Shown in pieces: positions 47,436 to 57,671 of a stretch of 64,000 nt of DNA. Source of the DNA: Phenylobacterium sp. (lineage in GTDB: Bacteria > Pseudomonadota > Alphaproteobacteria > Caulobacterales > Caulobacteraceae). The position numbers were made by a program, and so were the translations under genes. The notes beneath the pieces were generated by a model. It searched no databases. It was not told the origin of the DNA and worked only from the letters and a program-made list of their open reading frames with translations. The stretch is from the NCBI RefSeq assembly GCF_030693625.1, contig NZ_JAUYAF010000019.1:37312-101311 (forward strand). Reading direction: 5' to 3'. Position 1 is the stretch's first letter. Every line of letters starts with the position of its first letter.

Positions 47436-47467
47436 AAGGGGCGCCCCGGTTTCCCGAAGCGCCCCTT
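47436..47467 (-). terminator. Hairpin downstream of rpsI
   Basis: Minus-strand reading: arm AAGGGGCGC (from 47467) pairs with GCGCCCCTT (ending 47436), separated by about 13 bases. No long T-run follows, so it may be a weak intrinsic terminator or a stabilising end. It separates rpsI from argC. Confidence 0.55.
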
Positions 47468-47495
47468 TGCAAAACGCGAGTGAACGCGCGCGGGT

Positions 47496-47966
47496 TTAGC
47501 GCTTCGAGAACTGGAAGCTGCGTCGCGCCTTCGCCTTGCCGTACTTCTTCCGCTCGACCACGCGGCTGTCGCGGGTGAGGAAGCCGTGCGGCTTCAGCAC
47601 CGGGCGCAGGCCCGGCTCATAATAGGTCAGGGCCTTGGACAGGCCGTGACGGATCGCGCCGGCCTGGCCCGAGAGGCCCGAGCCCACGACCGAGACGACG
47701 ACGTCGAACTGGCCTTCACGGTCGGTGACCTGGAAGGGCTGGGCGAGCATCATGCGCAGCACCGGACGGGCGAAATAGATTTCCTGGTCGCGGCCATTGA
47801 TGGTGATCTTGCCCTTGCCCGGCTTGATCCAGACCTTGGCGATCGCGTTCTTGCGCTTGCCGGTGGCGTAGGCGCGGCCGAACTTGTCGATCTTCTGCAC
47901 GGCCGGCTCGGCGGCCGGTTGCGAGGAGAGGCTTTGCAGGGCCTCGAAGCCTTGGGACTCGGACAT
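47496..47966 (-). CDS. rpsI: 30S ribosomal protein S9
   Basis: 156 residues. S9 core: [60 protein letters not shown], and the C-terminal [20 protein letters not shown] with KR at the end. The first 25 residues are an alphaproteobacterial extension. Two bases after rplM, forming the usual rplM-rpsI operon. Confidence 0.98.
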   Translation of the reverse strand: MSESQGFEALQSLSSQPAAEPAVQKIDKFGRAYATGKRKNAIAKVWIKPGKGKITINGRDQEIYFARPVLRMMLAQPFQVTDREGQFDVVVSVVGSGLSGQAGAIRHGLSKALTYYEPGLRPVLKPHGFLTRDSRVVERKKYGKAKARRSFQFSKR

Positions 47967-47968
47967 GC

Positions 47969-48442
47969 TTAGGCGCTCCGCACGTTCTTGGCGTTCATCT
48001 CTTTGAACGCGATGGTCTCGGGGGTCTGCGCTTCGTGCGGATGCTCAGGCGAATTGTAGAGCCGCAGATGGGTCAGTTGGGCGCGCGCCAGGGGGCTTTC
48101 CTTGGGCAGCATGCGCTCCACGGCCTTTTCCAGGACGCGTTCCGGGAACTTGCCGTCCAGCACCTGGCCGGCGCTGCGCTGCTTGATGCCGCCGGGGTGA
48201 CCGGTGTGGCGGTAGTAAATCTTGTCGGTCAGCTTCTTGCCGGTGAACTTCACCTTGTGGGCGTTGATCACGACGACGTAGTCGCCGCAATCGACGTGCG
48301 GGGTGTAGTCGGGGCGGTGCTTGCCGCGAAGACGCATGGCGATGAACGAGGCGAGACGGCCGACGACGGCGTTCTCGGCATCGATCACGATCCACTTCTT
48401 CGTGACGTCGGCGGGCTTCAGAGAAGCCGTCGTCTTCATCAT
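47969..48442 (-). CDS. rplM: 50S ribosomal protein L13
   Basis: 157 residues from ATG 48442 (a second ATG one codon on). L13 features: [60 protein letters not shown] and [19 protein letters not shown]. Standard length with a C-terminal extension. The first gene of the rplM-rpsI transcript; the 220-base upstream gap contains a 14-base palindrome GGTATAATAATACC (48582-48595) and a 9-base dyad (48550-48572). Confidence 0.98.
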   Translation of the reverse strand: MMKTTASLKPADVTKKWIVIDAENAVVGRLASFIAMRLRGKHRPDYTPHVDCGDYVVVINAHKVKFTGKKLTDKIYYRHTGHPGGIKQRSAGQVLDGKFPERVLEKAVERMLPKESPLARAQLTHLRLYNSPEHPHEAQTPETIAFKEMNAKNVRSA

Positions 48443-48549
48443 GGGAACGGGTCCGTAATTGGCGTGGGACCGGAAGATCCCGACGAAAGAGGCGCGCTGA
48501 TACGTCGGCTGGGTCGGTCTGTCAACAACTTCGCGAACCCGCGCGGCGC

Positions 48550-48595
48550 AAATCCTTACGCCATAAGGGTTTGGCGGGATGGGTATAATAATACC
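48550..48595. promoter_or_regulatory. Dyads upstream of rplM
   Basis: AAATCCTTA/TAAGGGTTT (48550-48558, 48564-48572) and the perfect palindrome GGTATAATAATACC (48582-48595) lie in the 220-base gap before rplM. The minus strand of the second reads TATTAT, a possible -10. Regulator or terminator role for the upstream gene unproven. Confidence 0.35.
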
Positions 48596-48662
48596 GCACT
48601 TCGCGACCGTGATGGCGCTGGGCTGGAAGCAGGCCCGATGGGCCATGGCCCGGTTTCCGGAG

Positions 48663-49700
48663 CTAGGGCCTGCGGACCCGCCAGGCGAAGGCGGTGGCGA
48701 TGGCCAGCAGCAGGGCCGCGGTGACCTGGTGCAGCAGGGCCAGCCAGAGCGGCGTGCCGGCCATCAGGGTGGCGATCCCCAAAGCGGCCTGGACCAGGAC
48801 CGCGCCGCCCAGCGCCAGGGCCAGGACCTTGGCGCCCGCCGGCAGGAAGCGCGAGCGCTGCGCGGCGACCGCCGCCACCCGGGCCAGGATCACCAGCAGG
48901 TAGGCCAGCAACCGGTGGTGCAGCTGCACCGCCGCCTGACTGTGGGCCACGGTCGCCCATAGGGTGGCGCCCGCGTAGTCCGTCGGGAACAGGGCGCCGT
49001 TCATCAGCGGCCAGTCATTGTAGACGAAGCCCGCGTCGGTGCCGGCCACCAGGGCGCCCAGCAGGATCTGCAAGAAGATGAGCCCGGCCAGCCCCAAGGC
49101 GTGCCGGTTCCAGGCGCTGGGGACGGTCTGCCGGGGGGCGCCTGTCCAGGCGTCGAGCGCCGTCCAGATCAGGCCCGCCAACAGCGCGAAGGCCAGGCCC
49201 AGATGAACCGTCAGCCGCTCGGGCGCGACCGACACCAGTTGAGACTGCGAAAGGCCGCTTGAGACCATCCACCACCCGATGGCGCCCTGCAGGCCGCCAA
49301 GCGCCAGCAGGACCGCGCAGCGCCAGATGAGCCGCTTGGGAAGCTGGCGACGGATCAGGAAATAGGCGAAGGGGATGGCGAAGGCCGCGCCCACCAGTCG
49401 GCCCAGGAGCCGGTGGCCCCACTCCCACCAATAGATGGCTTTGAAGGCCTCCAGGCTCATGCCCTTGTTCAGCTGCTGGTACTGCGGAATTTCGCGGTAG
49501 CGGGCGAACTCCTCGTTCCAGTCGCCGGCCGACATCGGCGGCAGGGCGCCCGTGACCGGTTTCCATTCGGTGATGGAAAGGCCGGAGTCAGTGAGCCGCG
49601 TGGCGCCCCCCACCACCACCATGGCCAGGACCAGCAGGGCGACGGCGAAGAGCCAGAGGGCGACCGGCCGCGACCGGTCCGAGCGAAGGAAGGACGTCAT
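48663..49700 (-). CDS. ctaA: Haem A synthase (COX15/CtaA)
   Basis: 345 residues with eight predicted membrane segments. Conserved His positions: [43 protein letters not shown] and [14 protein letters not shown]. Starts with [20 protein letters not shown], the COX15 signature. Converts haem O to haem A for cytochrome oxidase. Full length, type 2 (alphaproteobacterial/mitochondrial) form. Confidence 0.96.
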   Translation of the reverse strand: MTSFLRSDRSRPVALWLFAVALLVLAMVVVGGATRLTDSGLSITEWKPVTGALPPMSAGDWNEEFARYREIPQYQQLNKGMSLEAFKAIYWWEWGHRLLGRLVGAAFAIPFAYFLIRRQLPKRLIWRCAVLLALGGLQGAIGWWMVSSGLSQSQLVSVAPERLTVHLGLAFALLAGLIWTALDAWTGAPRQTVPSAWNRHALGLAGLIFLQILLGALVAGTDAGFVYNDWPLMNGALFPTDYAGATLWATVAHSQAAVQLHHRLLAYLLVILARVAAVAAQRSRFLPAGAKVLALALGGAVLVQAALGIATLMAGTPLWLALLHQVTAALLLAIATAFAWRVRRP

Positions 49701-49848
49701 GGGGGTGACTTGAGACCTTTCGGTGCGTTCCGGGGCGACCGGCTACCTGAGAAGCCAAGCGGCGTCCACGCTTGCACGCCACTTGCAGGTGACATGTGAA
49801 CCGGGGATGGTCCGGGACACAGCCAGACGGGGGCGTTGAGGCGGATTT

Positions 49849-50097
49849 ATGGACGGCGTCGGCCTCTATGCTCAGATCCTGATCGGGATGCTGGCCGGAT
49901 GGTTCGCCGCCCTGGCGCTGGGCCGCCGCCACAGCCTGTTCACCTACATGGCCGTGGGCCTGGTCGGGGCCGTCCTGGGCCACGCCATCGCCGGGGGGCT
50001 GGACATCCATCTCGTGGGGATCTGGGGCAGCCTGATCGCCGCCACCGTCGGTTCGATCCTGTTCCTGGCGCCCTTCGCCATCTTCCGCCGGCGCTAA
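49849..50097 (+). CDS. GlsB/YeaQ/YmgE-family small membrane protein
   Basis: 82 residues, three hydrophobic segments (ILIGMLAGWFAALALG, FTYMAVGLVGAVLGHAIAG, GIWGSLIAATVGSILFL) with Gly-rich turns, as in transglycosylase-associated stress membrane proteins. Family role is uncertain; induced by stress in other bacteria. Divergent from ctaA. Confidence 0.75.
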   Translation: MDGVGLYAQILIGMLAGWFAALALGRRHSLFTYMAVGLVGAVLGHAIAGGLDIHLVGIWGSLIAATVGSILFLAPFAIFRRR

Positions 50098-50160
50098 GCG
50101 CAATCCGAGCGAAGTGGGATCGGAGTGGAATGCGCTCCAGCTCAGCCCTATACCGGCGCC

Positions 50161-50358
50161 ATGAGCGCACGCGTCCGGAAGTTTGTTGGCGGTATCGGCA
50201 TCCTGATTTTCCTCGCCGCCTATATCTGGGCGGTGACGGCCATCGCCGAACACCTCCCCGATCAGGTCTTCATCCAGACGCTGTTTTACGCCGTGGCCGG
50301 CATCGGCTGGGGCGTGCCCATCCTGCCGCTGCTGTCCTGGATGAACCGGGGGAAGTAG
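50161..50358 (+). CDS. DUF2842 small membrane protein
   Basis: 65 residues from ATG 50161. Two hydrophobic helices (VGGIGILIFLAAYIWAVTAI and FYAVAGIGWGVPILPLL) and a terminal SWMNRGK match DUF2842, an alphaproteobacterial membrane protein of unknown role. Followed by a hairpin and tRNA-Pro(GGG). Confidence 0.8.
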   Translation: MSARVRKFVGGIGILIFLAAYIWAVTAIAEHLPDQVFIQTLFYAVAGIGWGVPILPLLSWMNRGK

Positions 50359-50371
50359 CCCCAAACGAAAA

Positions 50372-50399
50372 GGGCGCCCTCTTGCGAGAGCGCCCCTTC
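50372..50399 (+). terminator. Hairpin after DUF2842 gene
   Basis: GGGCGC/GCGCCC arms with an inner CTCT/AGAG pair, between the DUF2842 gene and convergent tRNA-Pro. An A-rich run (aaacgaaaa) precedes it, which gives T-rich flank on the minus strand. It may stop transcripts in both directions. Confidence 0.5.
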
Positions 50400-50409
50400 G
50401 GCCTTCCGA

Positions 50410-50486
<77 letters not shown>

Positions 50487-50585
50487 ACATCGGCAAGGCG
50501 GCCCTTCTAACCTCTTGCGGCCCACGGGCAAGCTCGAATTTCCGGGCAGCGTCGATATCTGCGCCAGCGCGGCGCAGCTTGCGGC

Positions 50586-51014
50586 TCAACGCTTCAGGAG
50601 CGCGTCCAGACGTCGCTTGGCGGCCTGCAGGTCGTCGAGGGCGAAGACCAGGCGTTCGCGGTCGTCAGCGCCCAGGCGGGCGCTGGAAAGCCCCAGCACG
50701 GCTCTGTTATCGGCAGGCTCGGATACGGGGACTGGCGCGCCCTCCCCGTTGGCGGCCGACAGCAGGCGCTTGAGGCCCTGTTCCTTGTGCAGGCGCTGGA
50801 CGCCCTTGATGGTGTAGCCATCCTCGTGCAGCAGAGTCTTGACCCCGCGCAGCATCGAGATGTCCTGCGGGCGGTAGAACCTGCGCCCGCCCGCCCGCTT
50901 CATGGGGCGGATGAAGGAAAACTTTGTCTCCCAGAACCTGAGCACGTGCTGGGGCACGCCCAGCTCGTCGGCCGCTTCCGAAATGGTGCGAAAGGCGTCC
51001 GGGCCCTTGGCCAC
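50586..51014 (-). CDS. MerR-family transcriptional regulator
   Basis: 142 residues. MerR winged helix: [60 protein letters not shown] and [13 protein letters not shown]. The C-terminal half lacks a metal- or drug-binding motif. It lies directly downstream of ihfA, a conserved alphaproteobacterial order. DNA target unknown. Confidence 0.85.
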   Translation of the reverse strand: MAKGPDAFRTISEAADELGVPQHVLRFWETKFSFIRPMKRAGGRRFYRPQDISMLRGVKTLLHEDGYTIKGVQRLHKEQGLKRLLSAANGEGAPVPVSEPADNRAVLGLSSARLGADDRERLVFALDDLQAAKRRLDALLKR

Positions 51015-51027
51015 GGGGGGCCTCTCG

Positions 51028-51330
51028 CTACTTTCCGAGGGCGCGGTCTACTCGCGCCTTCATGACCTGCGAAGCACGGAAACCAATCACGCGCCGAGGT
51101 TCGATCGCGGCGGGTTCGCCGGTCTTCGGGTTGCGGCCCATGCGGGCCCGCTTGGCGCGCACCTGGAACACGCCAAAGCCGGAAAGCTTGACCTGTTCGC
51201 CGCGCTCCAGAGCCTGGGCGGCCAGTTCGAGCGTACGCTCGACAAGTTCGGAACAATCCTGGCGGGTCAGGCCCACCTCCTCGTGAACCGCCTCGCACAG
51301 GTCGGCCCGCGTTACTGTCGCGCCCTTCAT
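51028..51330 (-). CDS. ihfA: Integration host factor, alpha subunit
   Basis: 100 residues from ATG 51330. IHF/HU fold: VTRADLCEAVHEEVGLTRQD, VKLSGFGVFQVRAKRARMGR, the DNA-bending arm NPKTGEPAAIEPRRVIGFRA. It matches IhfA in length and in the arm Pro. It bends DNA at promoters, att sites and origins; the resident phage integrase would be a client. Between the merR-like gene and fabH. Confidence 0.94.
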   Translation of the reverse strand: MKGATVTRADLCEAVHEEVGLTRQDCSELVERTLELAAQALERGEQVKLSGFGVFQVRAKRARMGRNPKTGEPAAIEPRRVIGFRASQVMKARVDRALGK

Positions 51331-51462
51331 CCTCGCCCCTGCCCCCACTGAACCACTGCGACGGGCCGCAATCGCGGGAACGTCGGATAACCGTCATGGC
51401 CTGATTGTCGCATCAGGTCAAAGACTTCAAGGCGTAACCGGGCACGGACCCGAAGCTTTCGC

Positions 51463-52458
51463 CTAGAGGCGTATGACGCAGGCGCCCCAGGTCAGTCCGC
51501 CGCCCATGGCCTCCAGCAGCAGCAGCTGGCCGGGCTTGATGCGTCCGTCCGAAATGCCTTCGTAGAGCGCCAGCGGGATCGAGGCCGCCGATGTGTTGGC
51601 GTGCTTGGCCACCGTGGAGATGACCTTCTTCTCGTCGATGCCAAGGCGCCTGGCGACGCCTTCCAGGATGCGCTGGTTGGCCTGATGGGGAATGAACCAG
51701 TCGACATCGGCCACATTGACGCCGGCGTCCGCGGCGGCGGCCACCACAGCCTCGGAGATGTTCACCACGGCGTGTCGGAACACCTGGTTGCCCTGCATGC
51801 GCAGGTGGCCGATCTGGCCGTTGGTGGAAACCCCGCCGTCCACGTAGAGCAGGTCCTGCTTGGTCCCGTCGGCGCGGAGCGCAAAGCCCAGCAGGCCACG
51901 GTCGGCGGTGGTCCCATCCCCCTCGCCCGGCTCCAGCACTACGGCCCCGGCCCCGTCGCCGAACAGCACGCAGGTGCCACGGTCGGTCCAGTCCATCAGC
52001 CGGGTCATGGTCTCGGCCCCGATCACCAGGGCGCACTTGGACCGGTTGCGGGCCACGAACCCGTCGGCGGTGGACAGGGCGTAGACGAAGCCCGAGCAGA
52101 CCGCCTGGACATCGAAGGCGATGCCGATGGGGCAGCCCAGCTTGCGCTGCACGATCGTCGCCACGGCGGGGAAGGTCAGGTCCGGCGTGGTGGTGCCGAC
52201 GATGATCAGGTCGACGTCGGCGGGGGTCTTGCCCGCCGCGGCCAGAGCCTTCTTGGCGGCCTCCACCGCCAGATCGGACACAGGTTGGTCCGGCGCTGCG
52301 CGATGGCGCTGGCGGATGCCCGTGCGTTCGATGATCCACTCGTCGCTTGTGTCGACCGTCTTGGAGAGGTCGGCATTGGTGACGATCTCGTCGGGCAGAT
52401 AACCCCCGACCCCGGTCACGACGCTACGCAGGACTTTAGTCAACGGTTGCAGCTCCAT
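51463..52458 (-). CDS. fabH: 3-oxoacyl-ACP synthase III (FabH)
   Basis: 331 residues from ATG 52458; a TTG at 52443 has a better-spaced GGAG and would give a 326-residue form. Active site: Cys in DVQAVCSGFVYAL, His in WFIPHQANQRILEG and Asn in KHANTSAASIPLAL. Initiates fatty-acid synthesis by condensing acetyl-CoA with malonyl-ACP. Overlaps plsX, its normal upstream partner. Confidence 0.96.
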   Translation of the reverse strand: MELQPLTKVLRSVVTGVGGYLPDEIVTNADLSKTVDTSDEWIIERTGIRQRHRAAPDQPVSDLAVEAAKKALAAAGKTPADVDLIIVGTTTPDLTFPAVATIVQRKLGCPIGIAFDVQAVCSGFVYALSTADGFVARNRSKCALVIGAETMTRLMDWTDRGTCVLFGDGAGAVVLEPGEGDGTTADRGLLGFALRADGTKQDLLYVDGGVSTNGQIGHLRMQGNQVFRHAVVNISEAVVAAAADAGVNVADVDWFIPHQANQRILEGVARRLGIDEKKVISTVAKHANTSAASIPLALYEGISDGRIKPGQLLLLEAMGGGLTWGACVIRL

Positions 52459-53500
52459 CGGCGGCCGGAGCACTCGACTCGGCCACAGCGGCGGTGAGCC
52501 GCGTCATATTCTTTTCGACCTCGCTGGCGAAGTCGCTTTGCGAAAGGCTGGCGGCCATGCGGATGGCGTCGGCGAAGTCCTGGGCCTTGGCGCCCCCGTG
52601 CGACTTCACCACCACACCGTTGAGGCCAAGAAGTGGCGCCGCACGGGGCGGGTTCAATTTCTGGCCGAACCTGCGCAGGCCGGACCGGGCCAGCAAGGCC
52701 CCAGCGGTGGTGATCAGCGAACTGGTGAGGGCGGCGCGGAGCTCGGCTTCCACATAGCGCCCGGTGCCCTCGGCGGCCTTCAGCATGATGTTGCCGGTGA
52801 AGCCGTCGGTGACCGCGACGTCGACGGTGTTCTTCGACAGGTCGTCGCCCTCGATGAAGCCGCGATAGTCGAGGTCGAACTTGCCGGAGCGCAGGATGGC
52901 ATGCGCCTGGCGAACCTCCTCGTGGCCCTTCACGTCCTCGGATCCGACGTTGATCAGCCCGACCGTCGGCTTGGCGACGCCGTGGAAGGCGCGATGGAAG
53001 GCCTCGCCCATGATGGCGAACTCCACGAGGCGCTCGGCGTCGCAGTCAATATTGGCGCCCACGTCGAGCACCGTGGTCAGGCCCTTGGCGCCGGGCCAGC
53101 TGGCCACCAGGCAGGGCCGGTCGACATCCACGCTCATCCGCAGGATCAGCTTGGAGATGGCCATCAGGCCGCCGGTGTTGCCGGAAGAGACAGCGGCGAC
53201 CGCCTCACCCGTCTTCACCGCCTCGACGGCGTTCCACATCGAACTGCCCTTGCCTCGCCGCAGGGCGGTGGCGGGCTTCTCGTCAGAGGCGATGACCTTG
53301 TCGGTATGGCGGACCTCGACCAGGGTCTTCAGCGCTGGGTGACGGACGAGCTCTGACGCCAGCGCCGCCTCGTCGCCGTGGGCCAGGAACCTCGTGCCGG
53401 CCGGCATGGCCTTGGCGGCGAGCGCGAGAGCGGGGACGGTCACGGAAGGTCCGTGGTCGCCGCCCATCGCATCGATTGAAATGACCAGGGATCGGGTCAA
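52436..53500 (-). CDS. plsX: Phosphate acyltransferase PlsX
   Basis: 354 residues. PlsX pattern: VISIDAMGGDHGPSVTVPAL, RRGKGSSMWNAVEAVKTGEA, AAVSSGNTGGLMAISKLILR, and NVGSEDVKGHEEVRQAHAIL. Makes acyl-phosphate from acyl-ACP for phospholipid synthesis. rpmF, which often precedes plsX, is absent; a DUF177 gene lies upstream at the usual interval. Confidence 0.96.
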   Translation of the reverse strand: MTRSLVISIDAMGGDHGPSVTVPALALAAKAMPAGTRFLAHGDEAALASELVRHPALKTLVEVRHTDKVIASDEKPATALRRGKGSSMWNAVEAVKTGEAVAAVSSGNTGGLMAISKLILRMSVDVDRPCLVASWPGAKGLTTVLDVGANIDCDAERLVEFAIMGEAFHRAFHGVAKPTVGLINVGSEDVKGHEEVRQAHAILRSGKFDLDYRGFIEGDDLSKNTVDVAVTDGFTGNIMLKAAEGTGRYVEAELRAALTSSLITTAGALLARSGLRRFGQKLNPPRAAPLLGLNGVVVKSHGGAKAQDFADAIRMAASLSQSDFASEVEKNMTRLTAAVAESSAPAADGAATVD

Positions 53501-53585
53501 GAGATTGCGTTCAGCCCCCTATTGCGACCGCGCCCGGACGATACAGCCCAGGCCTGGCGATGCAAACCGCGTGAGGACCGCGCGC

Positions 53586-54116
53586 TCATTCGCCCTCCCC
53601 CTTGAGCTTCTTCAGGGCGGCGAAGGGCGACAGGTCGGTGGTGTCCGGGGCGTATTCAAACACTGCCCCGGGCTTACGGGGAAAGGGATCGATCTCCAGC
53701 GCCAGCTGTTCGATCAGATAGGCTGAGAGGTCGATCTCCTCATCGGCCAGCACATCCGGCGGATCAGGTTCGTCGGGGTCGAATTCCAGTTCAACCGTGG
53801 CGGCTTCCGACTCAGGCGGGGCATGCGGGCTGCCGGCCGGGACCACCCGGAACTCGATGTCGGCGGTCAGCGGCTGTTCGAAGGCGTCCAGGCTGACACC
53901 GCAGATCTGCTCCACCACGGCATCAAGCTGGCCCAGAATCTCGGCGCCATCCAGCCAGGCATGGACGGTGACGTCAGCGGTCAGGGCCGGCAGGCTCTCC
54001 AGGCCGATCTCCTTGGCGATCAGGGCGCGGGTCTCGGCGTCGGGCTCCAGGCGGACCTTCACCGGGCCCTTGGATAGTTCCTGAAGGCGAATCGTCTGGC
54101 TCCAGGCGCGTTTCAT
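53586..54116 (-). CDS. DUF177 (YceD) family protein
   Basis: 176 residues. It has a central CGVSLDAFEQPLTADIEFRV and a C-terminal EIDLSAYLIEQLALEIDPFP, the DUF177 signature motif. Family members are linked to 23S rRNA maturation and precede rpmF-plsX-fabH in many bacteria. Overlaps the chaperone gene by four bases. Confidence 0.85.
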   Translation of the reverse strand: MKRAWSQTIRLQELSKGPVKVRLEPDAETRALIAKEIGLESLPALTADVTVHAWLDGAEILGQLDAVVEQICGVSLDAFEQPLTADIEFRVVPAGSPHAPPESEAATVELEFDPDEPDPPDVLADEEIDLSAYLIEQLALEIDPFPRKPGAVFEYAPDTTDLSPFAALKKLKGEGE

Positions 54117-54643
54117 GCGGGGTTCCAGTCGACGTTCCCGGCCAACATCGCGTCCAGGGGCTGATCGGCGAGGCGCGCGCGCTGGGCCAGCACATAGGCG
54201 GCCAGCTTCGGAGCGGCGGGAGATTCGGCCTCGGCATAGACGGTGCGGACCAGCAGTGCCTCCAGGGCCGCCGTGTCGGGCAGCGATTCGAAGGCCGCCT
54301 CATACGACTTCACCCGCCCGTAGAAGGCTTCGCCGAGCTTGCGCATCTTCTTGCCCACCGAGAGGTCGCCCACCCCCATCTCGCGCAAGGCGTCGTCGAG
54401 CGAGGAGACATAGGTGTCGAACAGGGCCTGGGCCGTGTCGCTGGCCTGCGCACCCTGCCGTTTCAGGCGGTCCAGCACCAGAAAGACATGCAGGCTGTAG
54501 ATCTCGAAGCGTCCCTCGACGGTGTCGGGGGCGGCATAGACCTCGTAAAGCGCCGGCGTCCGCGACTGATCGACCACGCGGGCGTACAGCGCGCGCCCGG
54601 CGGTTTGGGCGGGCTTGGGGCGGAACAGACGGTCCAGAAGCAT
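54113..54643 (-). CDS. Ubiquinol-cytochrome c chaperone (CBP3/UQCC1-like)
   Basis: 176 residues from ATG 54643, with GAGG at proper spacing. CBP3 domain: ALYEVYAAPDTVEGRFEIYS, LHVFLVLDRLKRQGAQASDT and AQALFDTYVSSLDDALREMG, then KMRKLGEAFYGRVKSYEAAF. Helps cytochrome b biogenesis of the bc1 complex. Full length. Divergent from bamE across 105 bases. Confidence 0.9.
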   Translation of the reverse strand: MLLDRLFRPKPAQTAGRALYARVVDQSRTPALYEVYAAPDTVEGRFEIYSLHVFLVLDRLKRQGAQASDTAQALFDTYVSSLDDALREMGVGDLSVGKKMRKLGEAFYGRVKSYEAAFESLPDTAALEALLVRTVYAEAESPAAPKLAAYVLAQRARLADQPLDAMLAGNVDWNPA

Positions 54644-54748
54644 CTTGGCCTCGATTTCGCCCGAAGGGGCCTTTAAGGGCGGCATTGCAGTAAGGGGCCG
54701 CGAGCGATAGGTCAAAGCCCAGGAAAATTGAACGGGTCTGATCCGCAC

Positions 54749-55234
54749 ATGTTTCGCAGTGTCGCCTTCGCCGCAATCGCCGCCGGTCTCATGGCCACGG
54801 CCGCCTGTGCGCCGATCACCACCTATTCGGGGTTCCAGGCCATCGACGCCAATCCCAAGGACGTGAAGGTGGGGACTGACACCAAGTCCGTCGTCCGCGG
54901 CCGGCTGGGCTCACCCTCGGCGACCTCCACCTTCGACCCGAACGTCTGGTTCTATATCGACCAGGTCAAGGAGACCGTGGCGTTCCGCATGCCCAAGACC
55001 ACGCGGCGGGACGTGACCGCCATCGCCTTCAACAAGGATAGCGAAGTGGTGGAGAGCGTCAGCCAGTACAGCCTGAAGGACGGCAAGGTCATCGCCTTCA
55101 ACGACCGCGAAACCCCCACCCGGGGCCGCGAGCTGACCATCTTCGAGCAGCTGATCGGCACCGTCGGACGCGGCACCATGCTGCCCAACGACGACGAGGG
55201 CGTCCCCGGCAGCCGCCCTGGCGACCGCCGCTAA
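54749..55234 (+). CDS. bamE: Outer-membrane assembly lipoprotein BamE
   Basis: 161 residues from ATG 54749. Lipobox in SVAFAAIAAGLMATAAC. SmpA/OmlA domain: VGTDTKSVVRGRLGSPSATS, DPNVWFYIDQVKETVAFRMP and a C-terminal half longer than the core. It forms part of the BAM complex that folds outer-membrane proteins. Complete; followed by a strong terminator. Confidence 0.9.
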   Translation: MFRSVAFAAIAAGLMATAACAPITTYSGFQAIDANPKDVKVGTDTKSVVRGRLGSPSATSTFDPNVWFYIDQVKETVAFRMPKTTRRDVTAIAFNKDSEVVESVSQYSLKDGKVIAFNDRETPTRGRELTIFEQLIGTVGRGTMLPNDDEGVPGSRPGDRR

Positions 55235-55260
55235 ACCTACACCCTTCACCAAATTAAAAA

Positions 55261-55286
55261 CGCCCCGGAGATCGCTCTCCGGGGCG
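55261..55286. terminator. Bidirectional intrinsic terminator (bamE / hppA)
   Basis: Perfect 11-base stem CGCCCCGGAGA/TCTCCGGGGCG (55261-55271, 55276-55286) with a four-base loop. An A-run precedes it, so the minus-strand transcript (hppA) ends in a T-run, and the plus-strand side has GTCTT. It lies between convergent bamE and hppA. Confidence 0.85.
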
Positions 55287-55308
55287 TCTTCATGTGCGTG
55301 TCAGTCGA

Positions 55309-57459
55309 TTATTGCTGCGCCAGGACAGCCAGCAGCAGCAAGGCCACGATGTTGGTGATCTTGATCATCGGGTTCACCGCGGGACCCGAGGTGTCCTTGT
55401 AGGGGTCGCCGACGGTGTCGCCGGTCACGGCGGCCTTGTGAGCCTCCGAACCCTTGCCGTGCAGGACGCCGTCAGAGTCGGTGAAGCCTTCTTCGATCAC
55501 CTTCTTGGCGTTGTCCCACGCGCCGCCGCCCGAGGTCATCGAGATGGCGACGAACAGGCCGGTGACGATCACGCCCATCAGCATCGCGCCGACGCAGGCG
55601 AAGGCGTCGACCTTGCCGGCGATCGCATTGATCACGAAGAACAGCACGATTGGCGAGGCCACCGGCAGCAGCGACGGCACGATCATCTCGCGAATCGCCG
55701 CCTTGGTGAGGATGTCGACGGCGCGGCCGTATTCCGGCTTCACCTCACCGGTCATGATCCCCGGGTTCTCGCGGAACTGACGACGGACCTCGACCACGAC
55801 CGACTGGGCGGCGCGGCCCACGGCGGTCATCGACATGCCGCCGAACAGGAAGGGCAGCAGGCCCCCGAACAGCAGGCCGACCACGACGTAGGGGTTGGAC
55901 AGATCGAAGGCCACCGCCCCCAGTCCGTCGAAGAACGAGCCCGGCGTCGCATTGGCCGCGAAGTACTTCAGGTCTTCCGTATAGGCCGCGAACAGCACCA
56001 GGGCGCCGAGACCGGCCGAGCCGATCGCATAGCCCTTGGTGACCGCCTTGGTGGTGTTGCCGACGGCGTCGAGGGCGTCGGTGGTGACGCGCACCTCCGG
56101 AGGCAGACCGGCCATTTCGGCGATGCCGCCGGCGTTGTCGGTGACCGGGCCAAAGGCGTCCAGGGCGACAACGAAGCCCGCCAGGGACAGCATGGCGGTC
56201 GTGGCGATGGCGATTCCGAACAGGCCCGCCAGATTATAGGTGACGATGATTCCCACGATGATCACCAGGGCGGGGGCCGCGGTGGCCTCCAGGCTCATGG
56301 CCAGACCCTGGATGACGTTGGTCCCGTGGCCGGAGACCGAAGCCTGAGCCACTGACTTCACGGGGCGGAAGTTGGTGCCAGTGTAGTACTCGGTGATCAT
56401 CACGATGAGCGCGGTGATCACCAGGCCCGCCATGGAGCAGTAGAACAGCGACATCGAGTCGAAGGTCTTCTCCAGCGGGGTGCCGGCGTTGACGGTCAAG
56501 GGTTCGGTGACCAGGGCGGGGATCAGGAACCAGAGCGCGATGGCCGAGAGCACGCCGGTGACGATGAGGCCCTGGTAGAGGGCGCCCATGATCGAGCCAG
56601 ACTTGCCCAGGCGGACGGCGAAGGTGCCGATGATCGAGGTGATGATGCAGACGCCGCAGATGGCCAGCGGCAGCAGCATGATGCTCGGGAGCAGGGCCGA
56701 GCCGCCGAAGAAGATGGCGGCCAGGACCATGGTGGCGACCGTGGTCACCGCATAGGTTTCGAACAGGTCGGCGGCCATACCGGCGCAGTCGCCGACATTG
56801 TCGCCCACGTTGTCAGCGATGGTGGCGGCGTTGCGGGGGTCATCTTCCGGAATGCCGGCTTCAACCTTGCCCACCATGTCGCCGCCGACGTCGGCGCCCT
56901 TGGTGAAGATCCCGCCGCCCAGGCGGGCGAAGATGGAAATCAGAGAGGCGCCGAAGCCCAGCGAGACCAGACCGTCGATCACGTGGCGATCGGCCGGGGC
57001 CAGGCCCTGGACCTGGGTCAGGTAGCCATAGTATCCGGCGACGCCGATCAGGGCGAAGCCCGCGACCAGCAGGCCGGTGATGGCGCCTGAGGTGAAGGCG
57101 AGCTTCAGGCCCTTGGCCAGGCTCTCCGAGGCGGCCTGGGCCGTGCGGACGTTGGCGCGAACCGAGATCAGCATGCCGGCGAAGCCGGCGGCGCCCGAAA
57201 GCACCGCGCCGATCAGGAACCCGGCCGCCGAATAGCCGCCGATCAGGAAGTACAGGGCGATCAGGACGACGACGCCCACGATCGCGATGGCGGTGTACTG
57301 GCGCTTCAGATAGGCCTGCGCGCCCTCCTGAATGGCGGCTGCGATCTCCTGCATCTTCGCGTTCCCGGGCGACTCCCGGAGCAGCGCGGCCGTCTGGACG
57401 ATGCCGTAAAGCACCGCCAGAACGCCGGCGGCGATCACCAGCTCAAGCGTAAAACTCAT
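55309..57459 (-). CDS. hppA: Membrane H+-translocating pyrophosphatase, K+-independent type
   Basis: 716 residues from ATG 57459, about 16 membrane helices. Catalytic loop motifs: [20 protein letters not shown] and [20 protein letters not shown]. The GNTT motif is followed by Lys ([16 protein letters not shown]); Lys rather than Ala here marks the K+-independent class. It pumps protons using pyrophosphate. Upstream 212 bases hold no gene. Confidence 0.96.
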   Translation of the reverse strand: MSFTLELVIAAGVLAVLYGIVQTAALLRESPGNAKMQEIAAAIQEGAQAYLKRQYTAIAIVGVVVLIALYFLIGGYSAAGFLIGAVLSGAAGFAGMLISVRANVRTAQAASESLAKGLKLAFTSGAITGLLVAGFALIGVAGYYGYLTQVQGLAPADRHVIDGLVSLGFGASLISIFARLGGGIFTKGADVGGDMVGKVEAGIPEDDPRNAATIADNVGDNVGDCAGMAADLFETYAVTTVATMVLAAIFFGGSALLPSIMLLPLAICGVCIITSIIGTFAVRLGKSGSIMGALYQGLIVTGVLSAIALWFLIPALVTEPLTVNAGTPLEKTFDSMSLFYCSMAGLVITALIVMITEYYTGTNFRPVKSVAQASVSGHGTNVIQGLAMSLEATAAPALVIIVGIIVTYNLAGLFGIAIATTAMLSLAGFVVALDAFGPVTDNAGGIAEMAGLPPEVRVTTDALDAVGNTTKAVTKGYAIGSAGLGALVLFAAYTEDLKYFAANATPGSFFDGLGAVAFDLSNPYVVVGLLFGGLLPFLFGGMSMTAVGRAAQSVVVEVRRQFRENPGIMTGEVKPEYGRAVDILTKAAIREMIVPSLLPVASPIVLFFVINAIAGKVDAFACVGAMLMGVIVTGLFVAISMTSGGGAWDNAKKVIEEGFTDSDGVLHGKGSEAHKAAVTGDTVGDPYKDTSGPAVNPMIKITNIVALLLLAVLAQQ

Positions 57460-57671
57460 TATCTGAAAGCCCCTTTTGCAATTGTGCGGAGGGGGGACGA
57501 CGCCAGCCTTAGGCGCGCGCGTCGGTATGTTCCCGGCCCCATGGTGTTTCCCCAGTGGAGCGCCTTTGGCGACGCCCCTTTTATTTGAGAGCGTGAAGGT
57601 GCCAAAACTGGCGCCCGTAAGCAACGCCTGTTGGCCATTCGGTCCCTAGGGCCGCATTCCCCGCGCCGAAG